Source of the DNA: Labrenzia sp. PHM005
GTDB lineage: Bacteria; Pseudomonadota; Alphaproteobacteria; Rhizobiales; Stappiaceae
DNA: 64,000 bases
Direction: 5' to 3'
Assembly: GCF_006517275.1 (NCBI RefSeq)
Contig: NZ_CP041191.1
Coordinates: 3,591,001-3,655,000, forward strand
The stretch's first letter is position 1, and the number at the start of each line of letters is the position of its first letter. Below are positions 49,724 through 58,350 of the stretch, piece by piece. The notes beneath the pieces are model-generated. The model was not told the DNA's origin. It did not search any database and saw nothing but the letters and a program-made list of their open reading frames with translations. Made by a program: the position numbers and the translations under genes.

Positions 49724-50250
49724 AGAGGAGAGAATGCGCATGGGCGCATCAATTCGAGCGATGGCATCGCAGCCGAAGGAAAGATTGACAACGTGCTGCC
49801 CACATCCTCCCCCGCCACAACAGTTCCCGCGAACAGCGCACCATCCAGCGGCACAGTGCTTAGCGCTGCCCAGTCATTGCGAAGATGTGCACCGCTATGT
49901 GCCTCATGTGGTTTGGTGGCGTTCTTGAGAACCGATTGGGTATGATCCGAGATCGTGTCAGGTACAATCAGCTGCGTTGCTTGCCGCTGTATGAGTGCCA
50001 TGCCTCTTGGTAAGAAGCCTTGGGTCCATTCCGTATCCGCCATGAATTGCGCGCGTTTTTCAGTGCGTTCTTCAAGACTTGAATAAACCCACATATGCCG
50101 CAGGCGGTTCAAAACCCCGACTTCGGATAACCAATAGCCAGCCAGTGGAAGATGCCGTGTGATTAACGGCAAGCCTTCGGGGGCAAAGATATCTAGGTAA
50201 CGCAGAGCATCACCCGGCGCGAAATCATAGGTTCTAAGTTCAAGTATCAT
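49720..50250 (-). CDS. NIPSNAP family protein
   Basis: A 176-residue protein that opens MILELRTYDFAPGDALRYLD, a typical NIPSNAP start, and continues with LAGYWLSEVGVLNRLRHMWV in the first ferredoxin-like repeat. NIPSNAP proteins are widespread but of unsettled biochemical role; bacterial members often sit in catabolic operons. ATG 50250 overlaps the stop of the TRAP permease gene as ATGA, and its own stop overlaps the aldehyde dehydrogenase start the same way, so it is translationally coupled on both sides. Confidence 0.8.
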   Translation of the reverse strand: MILELRTYDFAPGDALRYLDIFAPEGLPLITRHLPLAGYWLSEVGVLNRLRHMWVYSSLEERTEKRAQFMADTEWTQGFLPRGMALIQRQATQLIVPDTISDHTQSVLKNATKPHEAHSGAHLRNDWAALSTVPLDGALFAGTVVAGEDVGSTLSIFPSAAMPSLELMRPCAFSPL

Positions 50251-51524
50251 CGCATCAACCATGTTGGAAGGAGAAGAGAAAGGACCGGAAGGTAGGTGAT
50301 CGCCATCAAGCAGAGTGCCATGGCAAGTATGAAGACCATTAAGGGCCGGATCATCGCGCCCACAGAGCATCCTGCTACAGCAGCTGCGGCAAAAAGATTC
50401 ACACCAAAAGGCGGGGTGATCATTCCCAGTGCAAGATTAACGACCATGATCGTGCCGAAATGAACGTTATCAACACCGAGACGCGAAGCGGCATCCGTCA
50501 GTATTGGGCCCAGAACGATGACGGACGCAGAGGTTTCAAGGAACATCCCAGTTACAAACAGGAATCCATTTGCCGCTGCGAGGAAACTTGCGGGTGTGGT
50601 GAAATTTTCTGAAATCCAGGTGGCAGCGGCATCCGGTACACCCTCGCGCTTTAGAAGGTAGGAGAGAAGTGAGGCCATCGCGATGATCAGCAATATCACC
50701 GTTGAGGAAACGACGGCTCCTTCAAAGCAGTGGCGCAGCCGTTGCAAAGTGAGTTTTTGCTCGACGGCCATTCCAACGAACAGCGCATAAGCTACCGCAA
50801 CGACGCTCGCCTCCGTCGGTGTCATGACGCCACCGTAGATACCGCCGAGGATAATTACAGGCATCATGATCGACCAAGCCGCACCGCGCGCAGCTTGCCC
50901 AAGTGGCAAGCGGTCTTCACGGTCTCGTTTGCCCCAGCCTCGCAAGCGGCACCAAACCAAGACGAGCAAAATTAGCGTCGCACCTATCGTCAAGCCAGGC
51001 AGAACCCCTGCCAGAAAAAGTTCCGGTATCGAGGTCTCGGTAGCGACCCCAAAAAGAATCATCGCTATTGATGGCGGGACAATGACCCCGAGTTCAGCAC
51101 TCGTCGCCATGAGGGCTGCAGAAAAACCCAATGGATAGCCGTAGCGCTTGAGTGCAGGGATCAACACAGCACCCACCGCGAATGTTGTTGCAACCGAGGA
51201 GCCCGAGATTGCAGCGAAAAACAAACAGGTCAGGACGGCAGTCGCGGCCAACCCGCCTTGGATTCCTCCGAGAAGCGCGCGTGCAAGCTCGACCAACTTT
51301 TCCGAAAGACCACCATGTTCCATCAATTTTCCGGCCAGGATAAAAAATGGGATGGCAGCAAGAGGAAACCGGTCTAGCGAAATGAAAACCTGTTGCGCCA
51401 TCACTTCGCCTGGCAAACGCGTAAATCCGAATAGGCCAAGCGAAGCTGCGAGGCCAAGGGCTATGACAACAGGGACTGAAAGTGCGAACAGACCAAGAAG
51501 ACTAGCAACAACAATCGCCGGCAT
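50247..51524 (-). CDS. dctM: TRAP transporter large permease (DctM-type)
   Basis: Large membrane subunit (425 aa, about 12 hydrophobic segments) of a tripartite ATP-independent periplasmic importer, driven by an ion gradient. Recognisable blocks are LDRFPLAAIPFFILAGKLME near residue 43-62, SGSSVATTFAVGAVLIPALK near 105, ELGVIVPPSIAMILFGV near 140 and VNLALGMITPPFGVNLF near 364. ATG 51524 shares its A with the stop codon of the small-permease gene. Part of the dctPQM cargo operon. Confidence 0.93.
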   Translation of the reverse strand: MPAIVVASLLGLFALSVPVVIALGLAASLGLFGFTRLPGEVMAQQVFISLDRFPLAAIPFFILAGKLMEHGGLSEKLVELARALLGGIQGGLAATAVLTCLFFAAISGSSVATTFAVGAVLIPALKRYGYPLGFSAALMATSAELGVIVPPSIAMILFGVATETSIPELFLAGVLPGLTIGATLILLVLVWCRLRGWGKRDREDRLPLGQAARGAAWSIMMPVIILGGIYGGVMTPTEASVVAVAYALFVGMAVEQKLTLQRLRHCFEGAVVSSTVILLIIAMASLLSYLLKREGVPDAAATWISENFTTPASFLAAANGFLFVTGMFLETSASVIVLGPILTDAASRLGVDNVHFGTIMVVNLALGMITPPFGVNLFAAAAVAGCSVGAMIRPLMVFILAMALCLMAITYLPVLSLLLPTWLMR

Positions 51525-52057
51525 TAGAGGATCTCCGTCGCTGTAGAAGATGCTGGCGACTGAGCGCCGGCGGGGATTGATGGCGCGCGCTCCGGATCTA
51601 AGAACGCTGCAAGAGCTGCGACAGCCGCCAATGCACACCCGACCGGGATCGCGGCATAGCCCCAAGCAATTGAAATCTCGAGCCCGGCCATCTCCTGCCG
51701 CGCCACGCGTCCGACCATCGAAATGCCGTAGAAGCCCAGCAAACCGCACAGGGTCAATATCGAAATCGCGATTACTCCGTCGAGAAGTTTTTTCGCTGTT
51801 CCTTTGGCAAGACCGGCTGCAAGATCAATGGCCATTAATGCGCCACGGCGAATGGCCGGAGAAAACCCAAGCATTGCCATCCAAATCAGAGATAAGCGGA
51901 CCAGAGCTTCGGACCATATTGCTGGGTCGGCGAGCACGAAACGGCTGATCACCTGCCAAAGACCTGCTCCGCAAGCAATGGTTAAACATGCCTCCGCTGC
52001 TACAAGCGCAGCGGAGGTTGTGACCCGTTCGACAGGGAGGATAAAGGAACGGATCAT
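51524..52057 (-). CDS. dctQ: TRAP transporter small permease (DctQ-type)
   Basis: A 177-residue protein with four predicted membrane helices, as expected for DctQ, including EACLTIACGAGLWQVISRFV near residue 22-41 and the conserved-type EALVRLSLIWMAMLGFSPAI, then RRGALMAIDLAAGL. It lies between the binding-protein and large-permease genes, 4 bp after the former. ATG 52057 is selected because it precedes the first helix and has AGGA upstream. Confidence 0.9.
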   Translation of the reverse strand: MIRSFILPVERVTTSAALVAAEACLTIACGAGLWQVISRFVLADPAIWSEALVRLSLIWMAMLGFSPAIRRGALMAIDLAAGLAKGTAKKLLDGVIAISILTLCGLLGFYGISMVGRVARQEMAGLEISIAWGYAAIPVGCALAAVAALAAFLDPERAPSIPAGAQSPASSTATEIL

Positions 52058-52061
52058 TGCG

Positions 52062-53003
52062 TTATTGCGCTGCGATCGTGGCCAAGGTCTCGGCGCCAAA
52101 CTGAGTTTCGAACTCAGCCATGGCACTGGCCATTGCGGCTTGATAGTCGGCGCTGTTGACTTGCACGACATTCATGCCGCGACCGACCAATTCATCGATC
52201 CCGGCTGCTTCGTCTGCAGTTACGCGTTCACGATTTGCGGCGGCTGCCACACGTGCGGCTTCTTCAAAAATCGCGCGATCTTCATCCGATAGCCCCTCCA
52301 AAAAGCCTGGGAAGCCAGTGACGATGGCTGGAGAATACACATGGCCGGTCAGATAGAGATTTCCTTGCAACTGATCAAAGTTGTTGGAAAGGATCACAGG
52401 GATAGGATTCTCTTGACCGTCCACAGTGCCTTGCTGAAGTGCAGTTGGCAGCTCGCTGAATGAAATGGGTGTCGGCAACACCCCGACGGACCGCCATGCC
52501 GCGATATGAAGCGGGTTCTCCATCGTGCGGATTTTCAACCCTTCCAGATCTGCAGGTGAGCTGACCGCCGCGGCACCTGTGGTCAGATGCCGGAAGCCAT
52601 TTTCGCCCCAAGCAAGACCGATCAAACCAGCTTTGGAGAAATGGGCGAGCACGTCTTGTCCAACTTGACCATCAAGGACTGCATGGGCGTGTGCACGATC
52701 TCGGAAAAGGAACGGAATATCAAAAACCCGCACTTCGGGCACAAAGTTTCCAGCCGGACCGGTTGTCGTGATCCCAAACTCCTGCGCGCCAAGCTGCACG
52801 GTTTCAAGTGCTTCTCGTTCGTTATCCAGCCGCTGTAACACTACATCGTAGCGCCCGCCCGTTTCTGCCTCGACAAAGGCTTCAAATGCTTTGGCGGCGG
52901 CACCGAAATGCGACGATTCAGGAGATGGGTGAGTGATGGTGATGCGCTCTTGAGCATTCGCAGAGCTGGCCAAGAAAAGGGCAAGTATAGCAAATCGGAA
53001 CAT
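52062..53003 (-). CDS. dctP: TRAP transporter substrate-binding protein (DctP-type)
   Basis: Periplasmic binding protein of 313 residues with a signal peptide (MFRFAILALFLASSANA, cleavage before QERITI). The DctP fold is shown by ESSHFGAAAKAFEAFVEAET near residue 33 and LKIRTMENPLHIAAWRSVGV near 145-164, where the arginine is the residue that usually binds the carboxylate of the ligand, followed by LPTALQQGTVDGQENPIPVI. The ligand is thus probably an organic or sugar acid. AGGAAACACC lies before ATG 53003. Confidence 0.92.
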   Translation of the reverse strand: MFRFAILALFLASSANAQERITITHPSPESSHFGAAAKAFEAFVEAETGGRYDVVLQRLDNEREALETVQLGAQEFGITTTGPAGNFVPEVRVFDIPFLFRDRAHAHAVLDGQVGQDVLAHFSKAGLIGLAWGENGFRHLTTGAAAVSSPADLEGLKIRTMENPLHIAAWRSVGVLPTPISFSELPTALQQGTVDGQENPIPVILSNNFDQLQGNLYLTGHVYSPAIVTGFPGFLEGLSDEDRAIFEEAARVAAAANRERVTADEAAGIDELVGRGMNVVQVNSADYQAAMASAMAEFETQFGAETLATIAAQ

Positions 53004-53082
53004 GGTGTTTCCTCCCATATCTATTAAGATGTTTTTCGGATTTGATTGCTGGATGGGCCGCTAAGAAGCGGCCCTTAGTTTG

Positions 53083-54231
53083 TTAGCGCGTCGGTGCCAG
53101 GTCGGCAGGAATGCGCCAGATTGCGAAGTTCGCGTCATCGCCATCGTAGGCAAGTTTGCCCGTGAACGCGGAATTAAGCCGATTGGTGCTGAGCAGAATT
53201 CCGCCTGCAAAATCCGAGGCCAGGCTGTCGGGCCAAACGAAATCGCCGCCTTCAAACAGGATGCCGGTTTCATCTGCACCGGGCTCTAATACTTCAACCC
53301 GGTTGAGAGCGAGATTGGTAATCCAAAGCCGGCCTTTTTCATCCGCGGCCAGGCCGTCGGAACCTCCGCCGATCCGCAACGGCCCCTCAACGGCCGCAGC
53401 CAGTTCAATCTCCGTTACATTCGGGTCACGTAGAAGAGCCTCCGGAACAGAATAAAGCGCATCCCCGGTTGTGATCGACCACCAGATGCGGTCTCCAGCG
53501 CGTGTTATCCCGTTTGTGCCAACCGCGAGCCGCTGATCAGGAAAAACCTCAACGCCATCCACAACAAGCCTCCGGTCCGGATCGTCCTGGACTGACGGAT
53601 GATTGTGAAGCACTCTGCGGGCCGTGTTTGTCTCGATATCGTAAACGATCAGCCCGGCAGGAACGGGGGAACCTCCACGGTTGCCGCTATCTGTTATGAA
53701 GATAGTGCCGGTCTGCTCGTCAACATGCAGGTCGTTCAGGAATGACGTGGCGGGGTTTGCAACGTCTGGGCCGATTTCATACCGGACCAGTTCTTTCCCT
53801 GTCTTGACATCGTAGGCGAGTAGCTTTTGGCCGCCCTCCGGCGCGGCATCCTCCCCCGCAACCCAGCCAAGATCGAGGATCCAGTAACGTCCCTGGCTGT
53901 CAATGAAACCGCCCAATCCGTTGCGGATTGCTTTTGGATCCGAAAGATTGTGCGTAGCCGCATTCGGCCAAGGGTGCAGCAAACCGTCAGCATCTACCCG
54001 GTTGATTGTCGCGGGCACTTGCGCGTCAATCCATCGTGGGACTGAGACAAAAATAGTGCCGTCGGGCCCGCCTTCGACACCGGCCAGGGGCGCACGGGTT
54101 CCAATATCTGCGGGCGCAGAAGGCGCGTCCTCTGCCCACTTTAGGGTAGTCCATTTGTGCAGGGCGACGGGTTCGGCAAGCACCGGACTTGCCGTCAGGA
54201 TTGCAGCAATTGTAAGTATCGTTTGTTTCAT
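53083..54231 (-). CDS. Secreted beta-propeller protein, SMP-30/gluconolactonase or MRJP/Yellow-like
   Basis: A 382-residue protein with a signal peptide (MKQTILTIAAILTASPVLA). The sequence has beta-propeller strands: GVEGGPDGTIFVSVPRW, GFIDSQGRYWILDLGW, LHVDEQTGTIFITDSGNRGG, RLVVDGVEVFPDQRLAVGTN and DGLAADEKGRLWITNLALN. The layout is closest to major-royal-jelly/yellow-type proteins, which in bacteria are often annotated as gluconolactonases. A periplasmic lactonase feeding the TRAP importer is a reasonable inference. First gene of the operon, divergent from lysR across 140 bp. Confidence 0.75.
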   Translation of the reverse strand: MKQTILTIAAILTASPVLAEPVALHKWTTLKWAEDAPSAPADIGTRAPLAGVEGGPDGTIFVSVPRWIDAQVPATINRVDADGLLHPWPNAATHNLSDPKAIRNGLGGFIDSQGRYWILDLGWVAGEDAAPEGGQKLLAYDVKTGKELVRYEIGPDVANPATSFLNDLHVDEQTGTIFITDSGNRGGSPVPAGLIVYDIETNTARRVLHNHPSVQDDPDRRLVVDGVEVFPDQRLAVGTNGITRAGDRIWWSITTGDALYSVPEALLRDPNVTEIELAAAVEGPLRIGGGSDGLAADEKGRLWITNLALNRVEVLEPGADETGILFEGGDFVWPDSLASDFAGGILLSTNRLNSAFTGKLAYDGDDANFAIWRIPADLAPTR

Positions 54232-54296
54232 GTTTTCGCTCCGAATGACTTGCCGAGAATGAAGACATTCCGCCAAATCACGAAATCGATAGTTAT

Positions 54297-54309
54297 GATT
54301 TCTGAAATC
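54297..54309. promoter_or_regulatory. Palindrome between cargo operon and its LysR gene
   Basis: GATTTC-T-GAAATC (54297-54309), a perfect 13-bp inverted repeat in the 140-bp divergent intergenic region. It fits the T-N11-A pattern of LysR-type binding sites. Confidence 0.5.
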
Positions 54310-54371
54310 GGTAATGTGATTTATAAATTTGGAGATCGGTCTGTAGTCTGTCCAAAAAAGGGAGGCCCACG

Positions 54372-55304
54372 ATGCCATTCACTCGAACGGACCTGGGCGC
54401 GCTCGATCTCAATCTGCTTCATGCATTGGTGGTTTTGGTCGAAGAGCGCTCGACCACTACCGCCGCAAAACGCCTGGGCCTGGCTCAGTCCACCGTATCT
54501 GGGACCTTAAAGAAGTTAAGGCATGCGGTTGGCGATGAGCTCCTTGTTCGCCATGGGCGCGAGCTCGAAGCAACGCCACGTGCTTTGGAATTGGCCGAGG
54601 CGTGCCGACCTCATCTCGATGGGCTCATCGCGGCCATTGGAGCCCTTTCGCCATTTGATCCTGCAACTGACACGCACATCTTTCGCCTCGGCTGCACCGA
54701 TGCGGTGGCACTTACAACACTGCCGAAGCTAACTAATATCCTGAGGCGGGATGCGCCGAATTGCGACCTGGTGATCAGGATTGGTGACTATCGCATGCTA
54801 CCAGGGCTCCTCGCTGCGGGCGAAATAACGACAGCGCTGGCCTATATGCGCGATGATCCCTCTGCGACGTCGAAAATGCGTGCTGTCTTGCGATCGCCTT
54901 GGGTAGTGCTACGCGACCCAACACAGCCTGTGATTAAGTCCTTAGATGATTTCGTAAATCGTCCTCATGCTTTGGTTACCCCGGCCGGCGACCTCACCGG
55001 ATTTGTCGATGAAAGTTTGGCCGCGCAAAACATGACACGCCGCGTTGTCCTAGGTGTAACGTCCTTCGCTTTGCTTTTGCCGGCGCTTAAAGGGACTGAC
55101 CTAGTATCCACAGTTCCGGATTTTATCGGGCATGCGCTTGCAGATCTCGGTGGGCTTGCCTGTGATCCTTGTCCCGTGCAGATACCGGCCATAACAAACT
55201 CGATGAGTTGGAGAGCAGCTGTCGATCAGGATCCAGCGGAACGCTGGTTTCGCTCACAACTTGATTTAGCGTTTACCCAACCTGAGGCAGCACGAGCTCT
55301 GTAA
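54372..55304 (+). CDS. LysR-type transcriptional regulator of the TRAP operon
   Basis: A 310-residue LTTR. The winged HTH lies at residues 10-70 (LGALDLNLLHALVVLVEERS, TTTAAKRLGLAQSTVSGTLK), followed by a substrate-binding domain of periplasmic type (IFRLGCTDAVALTTLPKL near 97; SFALLLPALKGTDLVSTVPD near 230). It is divergent from the SMP-30-like/TRAP/aldehyde-dehydrogenase operon and so is its likely regulator; the effector would be an imported sugar acid or a product of it. AGGG lies upstream of ATG 54372. Confidence 0.9.
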   Translation: MPFTRTDLGALDLNLLHALVVLVEERSTTTAAKRLGLAQSTVSGTLKKLRHAVGDELLVRHGRELEATPRALELAEACRPHLDGLIAAIGALSPFDPATDTHIFRLGCTDAVALTTLPKLTNILRRDAPNCDLVIRIGDYRMLPGLLAAGEITTALAYMRDDPSATSKMRAVLRSPWVVLRDPTQPVIKSLDDFVNRPHALVTPAGDLTGFVDESLAAQNMTRRVVLGVTSFALLLPALKGTDLVSTVPDFIGHALADLGGLACDPCPVQIPAITNSMSWRAAVDQDPAERWFRSQLDLAFTQPEAARAL

Positions 55305-55356
55305 GAGATATCGCGAAGAGCCATTTTCAAACATGAATAGCGCCTAGATGTTTTTG

Positions 55357-55452
55357 ATGACTTCATGGTCGAGCATCGCACATCCTTTGGTCAGGGCTAT
55401 GTGCCGCTATCTGCGCCTTCATCCAAACGGCTTCTACGCGTAGCTGAAGGTC
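55357..55452 (+). pseudogene. Possible IS3-family orfB relic
   Basis: A short frame reads HPLVRAMCRYLRLHPNGFYA, then a stop (55441-55443), then LK. The MCRxLxxxxxGFYAW pattern is how many IS3/IS911-type orfB transposases begin. Nothing recognisable follows, so only about 30 codons would remain. Weakly supported. Confidence 0.35.
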
Positions 55453-55665
55453 GACTTCGCCCTCACGTCAGGTTTTCCTACGCATAGCAACCAATGTCAG
55501 CTTTCAGGATCAAGTCAACAACCGTCAAATATCCGACTTGGCGGCGCGAAGCTGCCGTTCATTGAGGCCACTTCCTATGGCGGCTATGGGCCGATTTTGC
55601 CTCTGAACGGCCCTTTCTGTTTCGATGCACATTAGGTTGGGGCCGACCTACGCCGGCCCTAGTAG
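55453..55665. other. Intergenic debris without a recognised gene
   Basis: About 210 bp between the possible IS relic and the recombinase gene. No intact reading frame or clear repeat was found. Confidence 0.4.
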
Positions 55666-56298
55666 TTAGATCTCGACACTCTCCGAGATCGACAGTGCGT
55701 CTTCCAGATCAACGCCGAGGTAGCGAACCGTACTGTCCATCTTCTTATGGCCAAGAAGTAATTGGACTGCCCGCAAGTTGCCTGTCTTTTTATAGATTTG
55801 TGCAACTTTGGTCCGGCGCATGGAATGGGTGCCATAAGCACTGGGTTCCAATCCGATCGATTTCACCCAGTGTTTTAAGAGACGCGCATATTGCCGAGTC
55901 GAGATATGGAGACGGTCATGAAATCGGCCGGGCCATAGATACTCATTACCGATCATCATTGGATGAGAGATCCACTGCAGGAGGGTTTTCCGGGTCCCAT
56001 CACAGATTTCAAACCGGACAGGTGTCTTCGTTTTTCGTTGAACAATCGACACCCGTTCTTTGACAGCGCCTGCAGCGAAGACATCCGCAACCCGGAGACA
56101 CACTAGGTCGCAGCCTCTCAGCTTGCTGTCGATGGCGAGATTAAAGAGCGCCAAATCGCGAACGGCTCCTGCTAACTCCAATCGTACTCGAATGGCCCAA
56201 ACGTGTTTTGGCAGCAGCGGACGTTTCTGACCTAACAGTCGGCCTTTGTTCCACGTCTTCCGGGCCGGAATAATCATGGGTAGATTTGAACAGGACAT
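55666..56298 (-). CDS. Small tyrosine recombinase/integrase
   Basis: A 210-residue protein that consists mainly of the catalytic domain of the tyrosine recombinases. The first arginine lies in DSKLRGCDLVCLRVADV near residue 58, the HxxR motif in GTHSMRRTKVAQIYKKTGN near 160, the following histidine in LLGHKKMDSTVRYL near 186, and the nucleophile is the tyrosine in VRYLGVD. It lacks the usual N-terminal arm-binding domain but all catalytic residues can be placed. GGGAG precedes ATG 56298. It is not at an end of the element, so it is cargo or a relic of an older integration. Confidence 0.83.
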   Translation of the reverse strand: MSCSNLPMIIPARKTWNKGRLLGQKRPLLPKHVWAIRVRLELAGAVRDLALFNLAIDSKLRGCDLVCLRVADVFAAGAVKERVSIVQRKTKTPVRFEICDGTRKTLLQWISHPMMIGNEYLWPGRFHDRLHISTRQYARLLKHWVKSIGLEPSAYGTHSMRRTKVAQIYKKTGNLRAVQLLLGHKKMDSTVRYLGVDLEDALSISESVEI

Positions 56299-56577
56299 AG
56301 CAGTCTCCCTGACCGCTCCATCCCGCCTCAACGTTCAAGACATTTGAACGCTCAAGCATACAAAAATGCGCCACCAGACATTAAAAACGGCCCGAACGTG
56401 ACTTGTTGGAACCGGCCCTGTGTGGTCGTTCGTTACAACCGCAGCGAATGGCCGCTTCCCGCCCTGAGAGACTGTCGTCGAATCCGGCCCGGAGCCGACA
56501 TTGGTGCAAAGCGTAGCAAAGGACCGAAACGGGCTCTCACCACAGGGTCGCTGCGGTTTACTCGGATGTCTGATGAA
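56299..56577. other. Intergenic, no recognised gene
   Basis: About 280 bp between two minus-strand genes. Only short chance frames are visible. Confidence 0.4.
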
Positions 56578-57474
56578 TCAGGTTCTTTGGCGGTGCCAGT
56601 TTAAGACCGGCTCAAAGATTCCGGCAGCAGAAATCAAGATCACCCCTGACAACTCCCTCAATCCAAATGGTTCGCCTGCCCAGAGTGCAGCCGTGATCGC
56701 GGCAGCACTGATTTCCGTCATGAACAGGATCGCGATCAGACCGGGGCTAAGAACCGTCGCGCCCCACATTATCGCGAATGCGGGAGGAATAACCAAAAGG
56801 AGTGCCACCGGGACCATCCAAAGCAAAACGCTTCGCATCGTTTCCCAATCCGGCATTGGCCCAGCGCCCTCCAACGGGACGACAAGCAAAAGGAGCGAAG
56901 CGACACTTCCCCAGGCAAAATAGGACAGCGTGAAGTCAATCCCGCTACCGTCCTGGTCTGATTTCATGACCACCGCTGCGACGGCCCAGATGAGCCCCCC
57001 AGCAATCGCCATCCAGTCGCCAGAGCTAAGACCACCGCCGATCTCTGCGTCGGCTCTCACGATGATCAAGAGCCCCAGCACCCCCAAGCCGATGGTTGCC
57101 CAACGGGGCATTGTAACGGGCTCCCTTAGCACGATCCACGCCAACAATGTGCTCCAGATCGGTGTCAGATAGAAAAACAGCGTTGCTCGGACCACCTCGG
57201 TGAAGATGAGAGCTCCGGCATAGCAAACGAGTGCGACACCCGCGAGTATTCCAGCAACTTGCAAAGGCCAGCCACCGTCCAGGATTTGACGACGGCGAAG
57301 GAAAATGATGGGCAAGAGCAGAAGCGTGGGCAGCACGTAGAAGACGACAACGGCCCACGCTCCGACGACACCTGCATCATCCAGCGCTCTCAATGGGATC
57401 CAGAAAATGCCCCATGCAACACCTGCCGCTGCGACTGACACCATCGCGAACGTTTCGATAGTTGATCGTTCCAT
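56578..57474 (-). CDS. DMT-superfamily (EamA) transporter
   Basis: A 298-residue inner-membrane protein with ten predicted helices and two EamA repeats: AAAGVAWGIFWIPLRALDDA at the N-terminus, FFYLTPIWSTLLAWIVLREP near residue 107 ending repeat 1, and AILFMTEISAAAITAALWAG, then EPFGLRELSGVILISAAG in repeat 2. These are small-metabolite exporters. ATG 57474 is used, although a GTG six bases upstream is in frame. It is divergent from a TetR gene with two identical palindromes in between. Confidence 0.88.
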   Translation of the reverse strand: MERSTIETFAMVSVAAAGVAWGIFWIPLRALDDAGVVGAWAVVVFYVLPTLLLLPIIFLRRRQILDGGWPLQVAGILAGVALVCYAGALIFTEVVRATLFFYLTPIWSTLLAWIVLREPVTMPRWATIGLGVLGLLIIVRADAEIGGGLSSGDWMAIAGGLIWAVAAVVMKSDQDGSGIDFTLSYFAWGSVASLLLLVVPLEGAGPMPDWETMRSVLLWMVPVALLLVIPPAFAIMWGATVLSPGLIAILFMTEISAAAITAALWAGEPFGLRELSGVILISAAGIFEPVLNWHRQRT

Positions 57475-57488
57475 CGACACTCAGATAA

Positions 57489-57508
57489 CCTATCAAGTAC
57501 TTGATAGG
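57489..57508. promoter_or_regulatory. TetR operator, exporter-proximal copy
   Basis: CCTATCAAGTACTTGATAGG is a perfect 20-bp palindrome. The inner 18 bp are repeated exactly at 57547-57564, 57 bp away centre to centre. Confidence 0.85.
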
Positions 57509-57546
57509 CAAATTCATAGGCGCTTGACCCTGCACCGATCAAGCCC

Positions 57547-57564
57547 CTATCAAGTACTTGATAG
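57547..57564. promoter_or_regulatory. TetR operator, regulator-proximal copy
   Basis: CTATCAAGTACTTGATAG, perfect 18-bp palindrome identical to the core of the exporter-proximal site, 21 bp before the TetR start codon. One site per divergent gene suggests repression of both. Confidence 0.85.
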
Positions 57565-57585
57565 AAGTATTGGGCTGACGGATTG

Positions 57586-58158
57586 ATGGGAAACGAAAAA
57601 GCCTCCGAAATACTGCTCGTAACCCGCAGAGTTATGATGGAGCGGGGTTATAATGGGTTTAGTTTCCGCGACGTTGCCGCCGGCGTAGGCATCAAGAGCG
57701 CGAGCATTCATTACCATTTCCCGACCAAGGCGGATTTGGCCGAGGCCGTCGCAAAGGATTACCGGGAGTGGTGCTTAAGGGCTTTGGCGGATTTGTCCGC
57801 ACCCGATGCAACCGCGCTCCTCACCGCCTACGGCAACCTGTTTGTTGCCATGTTCAAAGACACTGGAAGTGTCTGTCTGGGCGGTGTTCTCGCAACGGAT
57901 GCCGCGTCGCTCCCGCCGTCGGTCAAAGCCGAAGTCGAACGGTTCTTTCTGGGGCATCATGAATGGCTAAGTGCGGTCCTCCAAACAGGACAGAAAAATG
58001 GCGAGATCAGACCCGACCTTGATCCAATCGCATTCGCGAGGACGTTTGTGTCCAGCATGGAAGGAGCCATGATGGTCTCGCGCGCCACTGGAAACCCACA
58101 CCATCTGACCGAGACGATTGATCAACTCGTCCATTTGGTGCGACCGTTGTCGCGGTAG
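57586..58158 (+). CDS. TetR/AcrR family regulator
   Basis: A 190-residue regulator. The HTH is at residues 5-50 (ASEILLVTRRVMMERGYNGF, SFRDVAAGVGIKSASIHYHF, FPTKADLAEAV), the ligand domain is helical with CLGGVLATDAASLPPSVKAE near residue 98. ATG 57586 is three bases after a TTG. Divergent from an EamA exporter; the two shared palindromes suggest that it represses itself and the exporter until an exported compound binds. Confidence 0.9.
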   Translation: MGNEKASEILLVTRRVMMERGYNGFSFRDVAAGVGIKSASIHYHFPTKADLAEAVAKDYREWCLRALADLSAPDATALLTAYGNLFVAMFKDTGSVCLGGVLATDAASLPPSVKAEVERFFLGHHEWLSAVLQTGQKNGEIRPDLDPIAFARTFVSSMEGAMMVSRATGNPHHLTETIDQLVHLVRPLSR

Positions 58159-58350
58159 AGCTTAAATGAAGCGATACCCGATGTTCGGGATCTGACTTTG
58201 AAAGACCATTGCGTCCGCTCCGCGGACTAATGTGCAGAGTACAGCGAACGTCTGCTGTCCGCCCATTCCGCCATTGCCCTGACATACCTCAATGCCCCAA
58301 GTGAGATTGGTTTCGAGCCGCATCAGCGCAAAAAAACACAGCCAGGGTGA
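58159..58350. other. Intergenic region, no gene seen
   Basis: About 190 bp after the TetR gene without a convincing reading frame or terminator. Confidence 0.4.
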
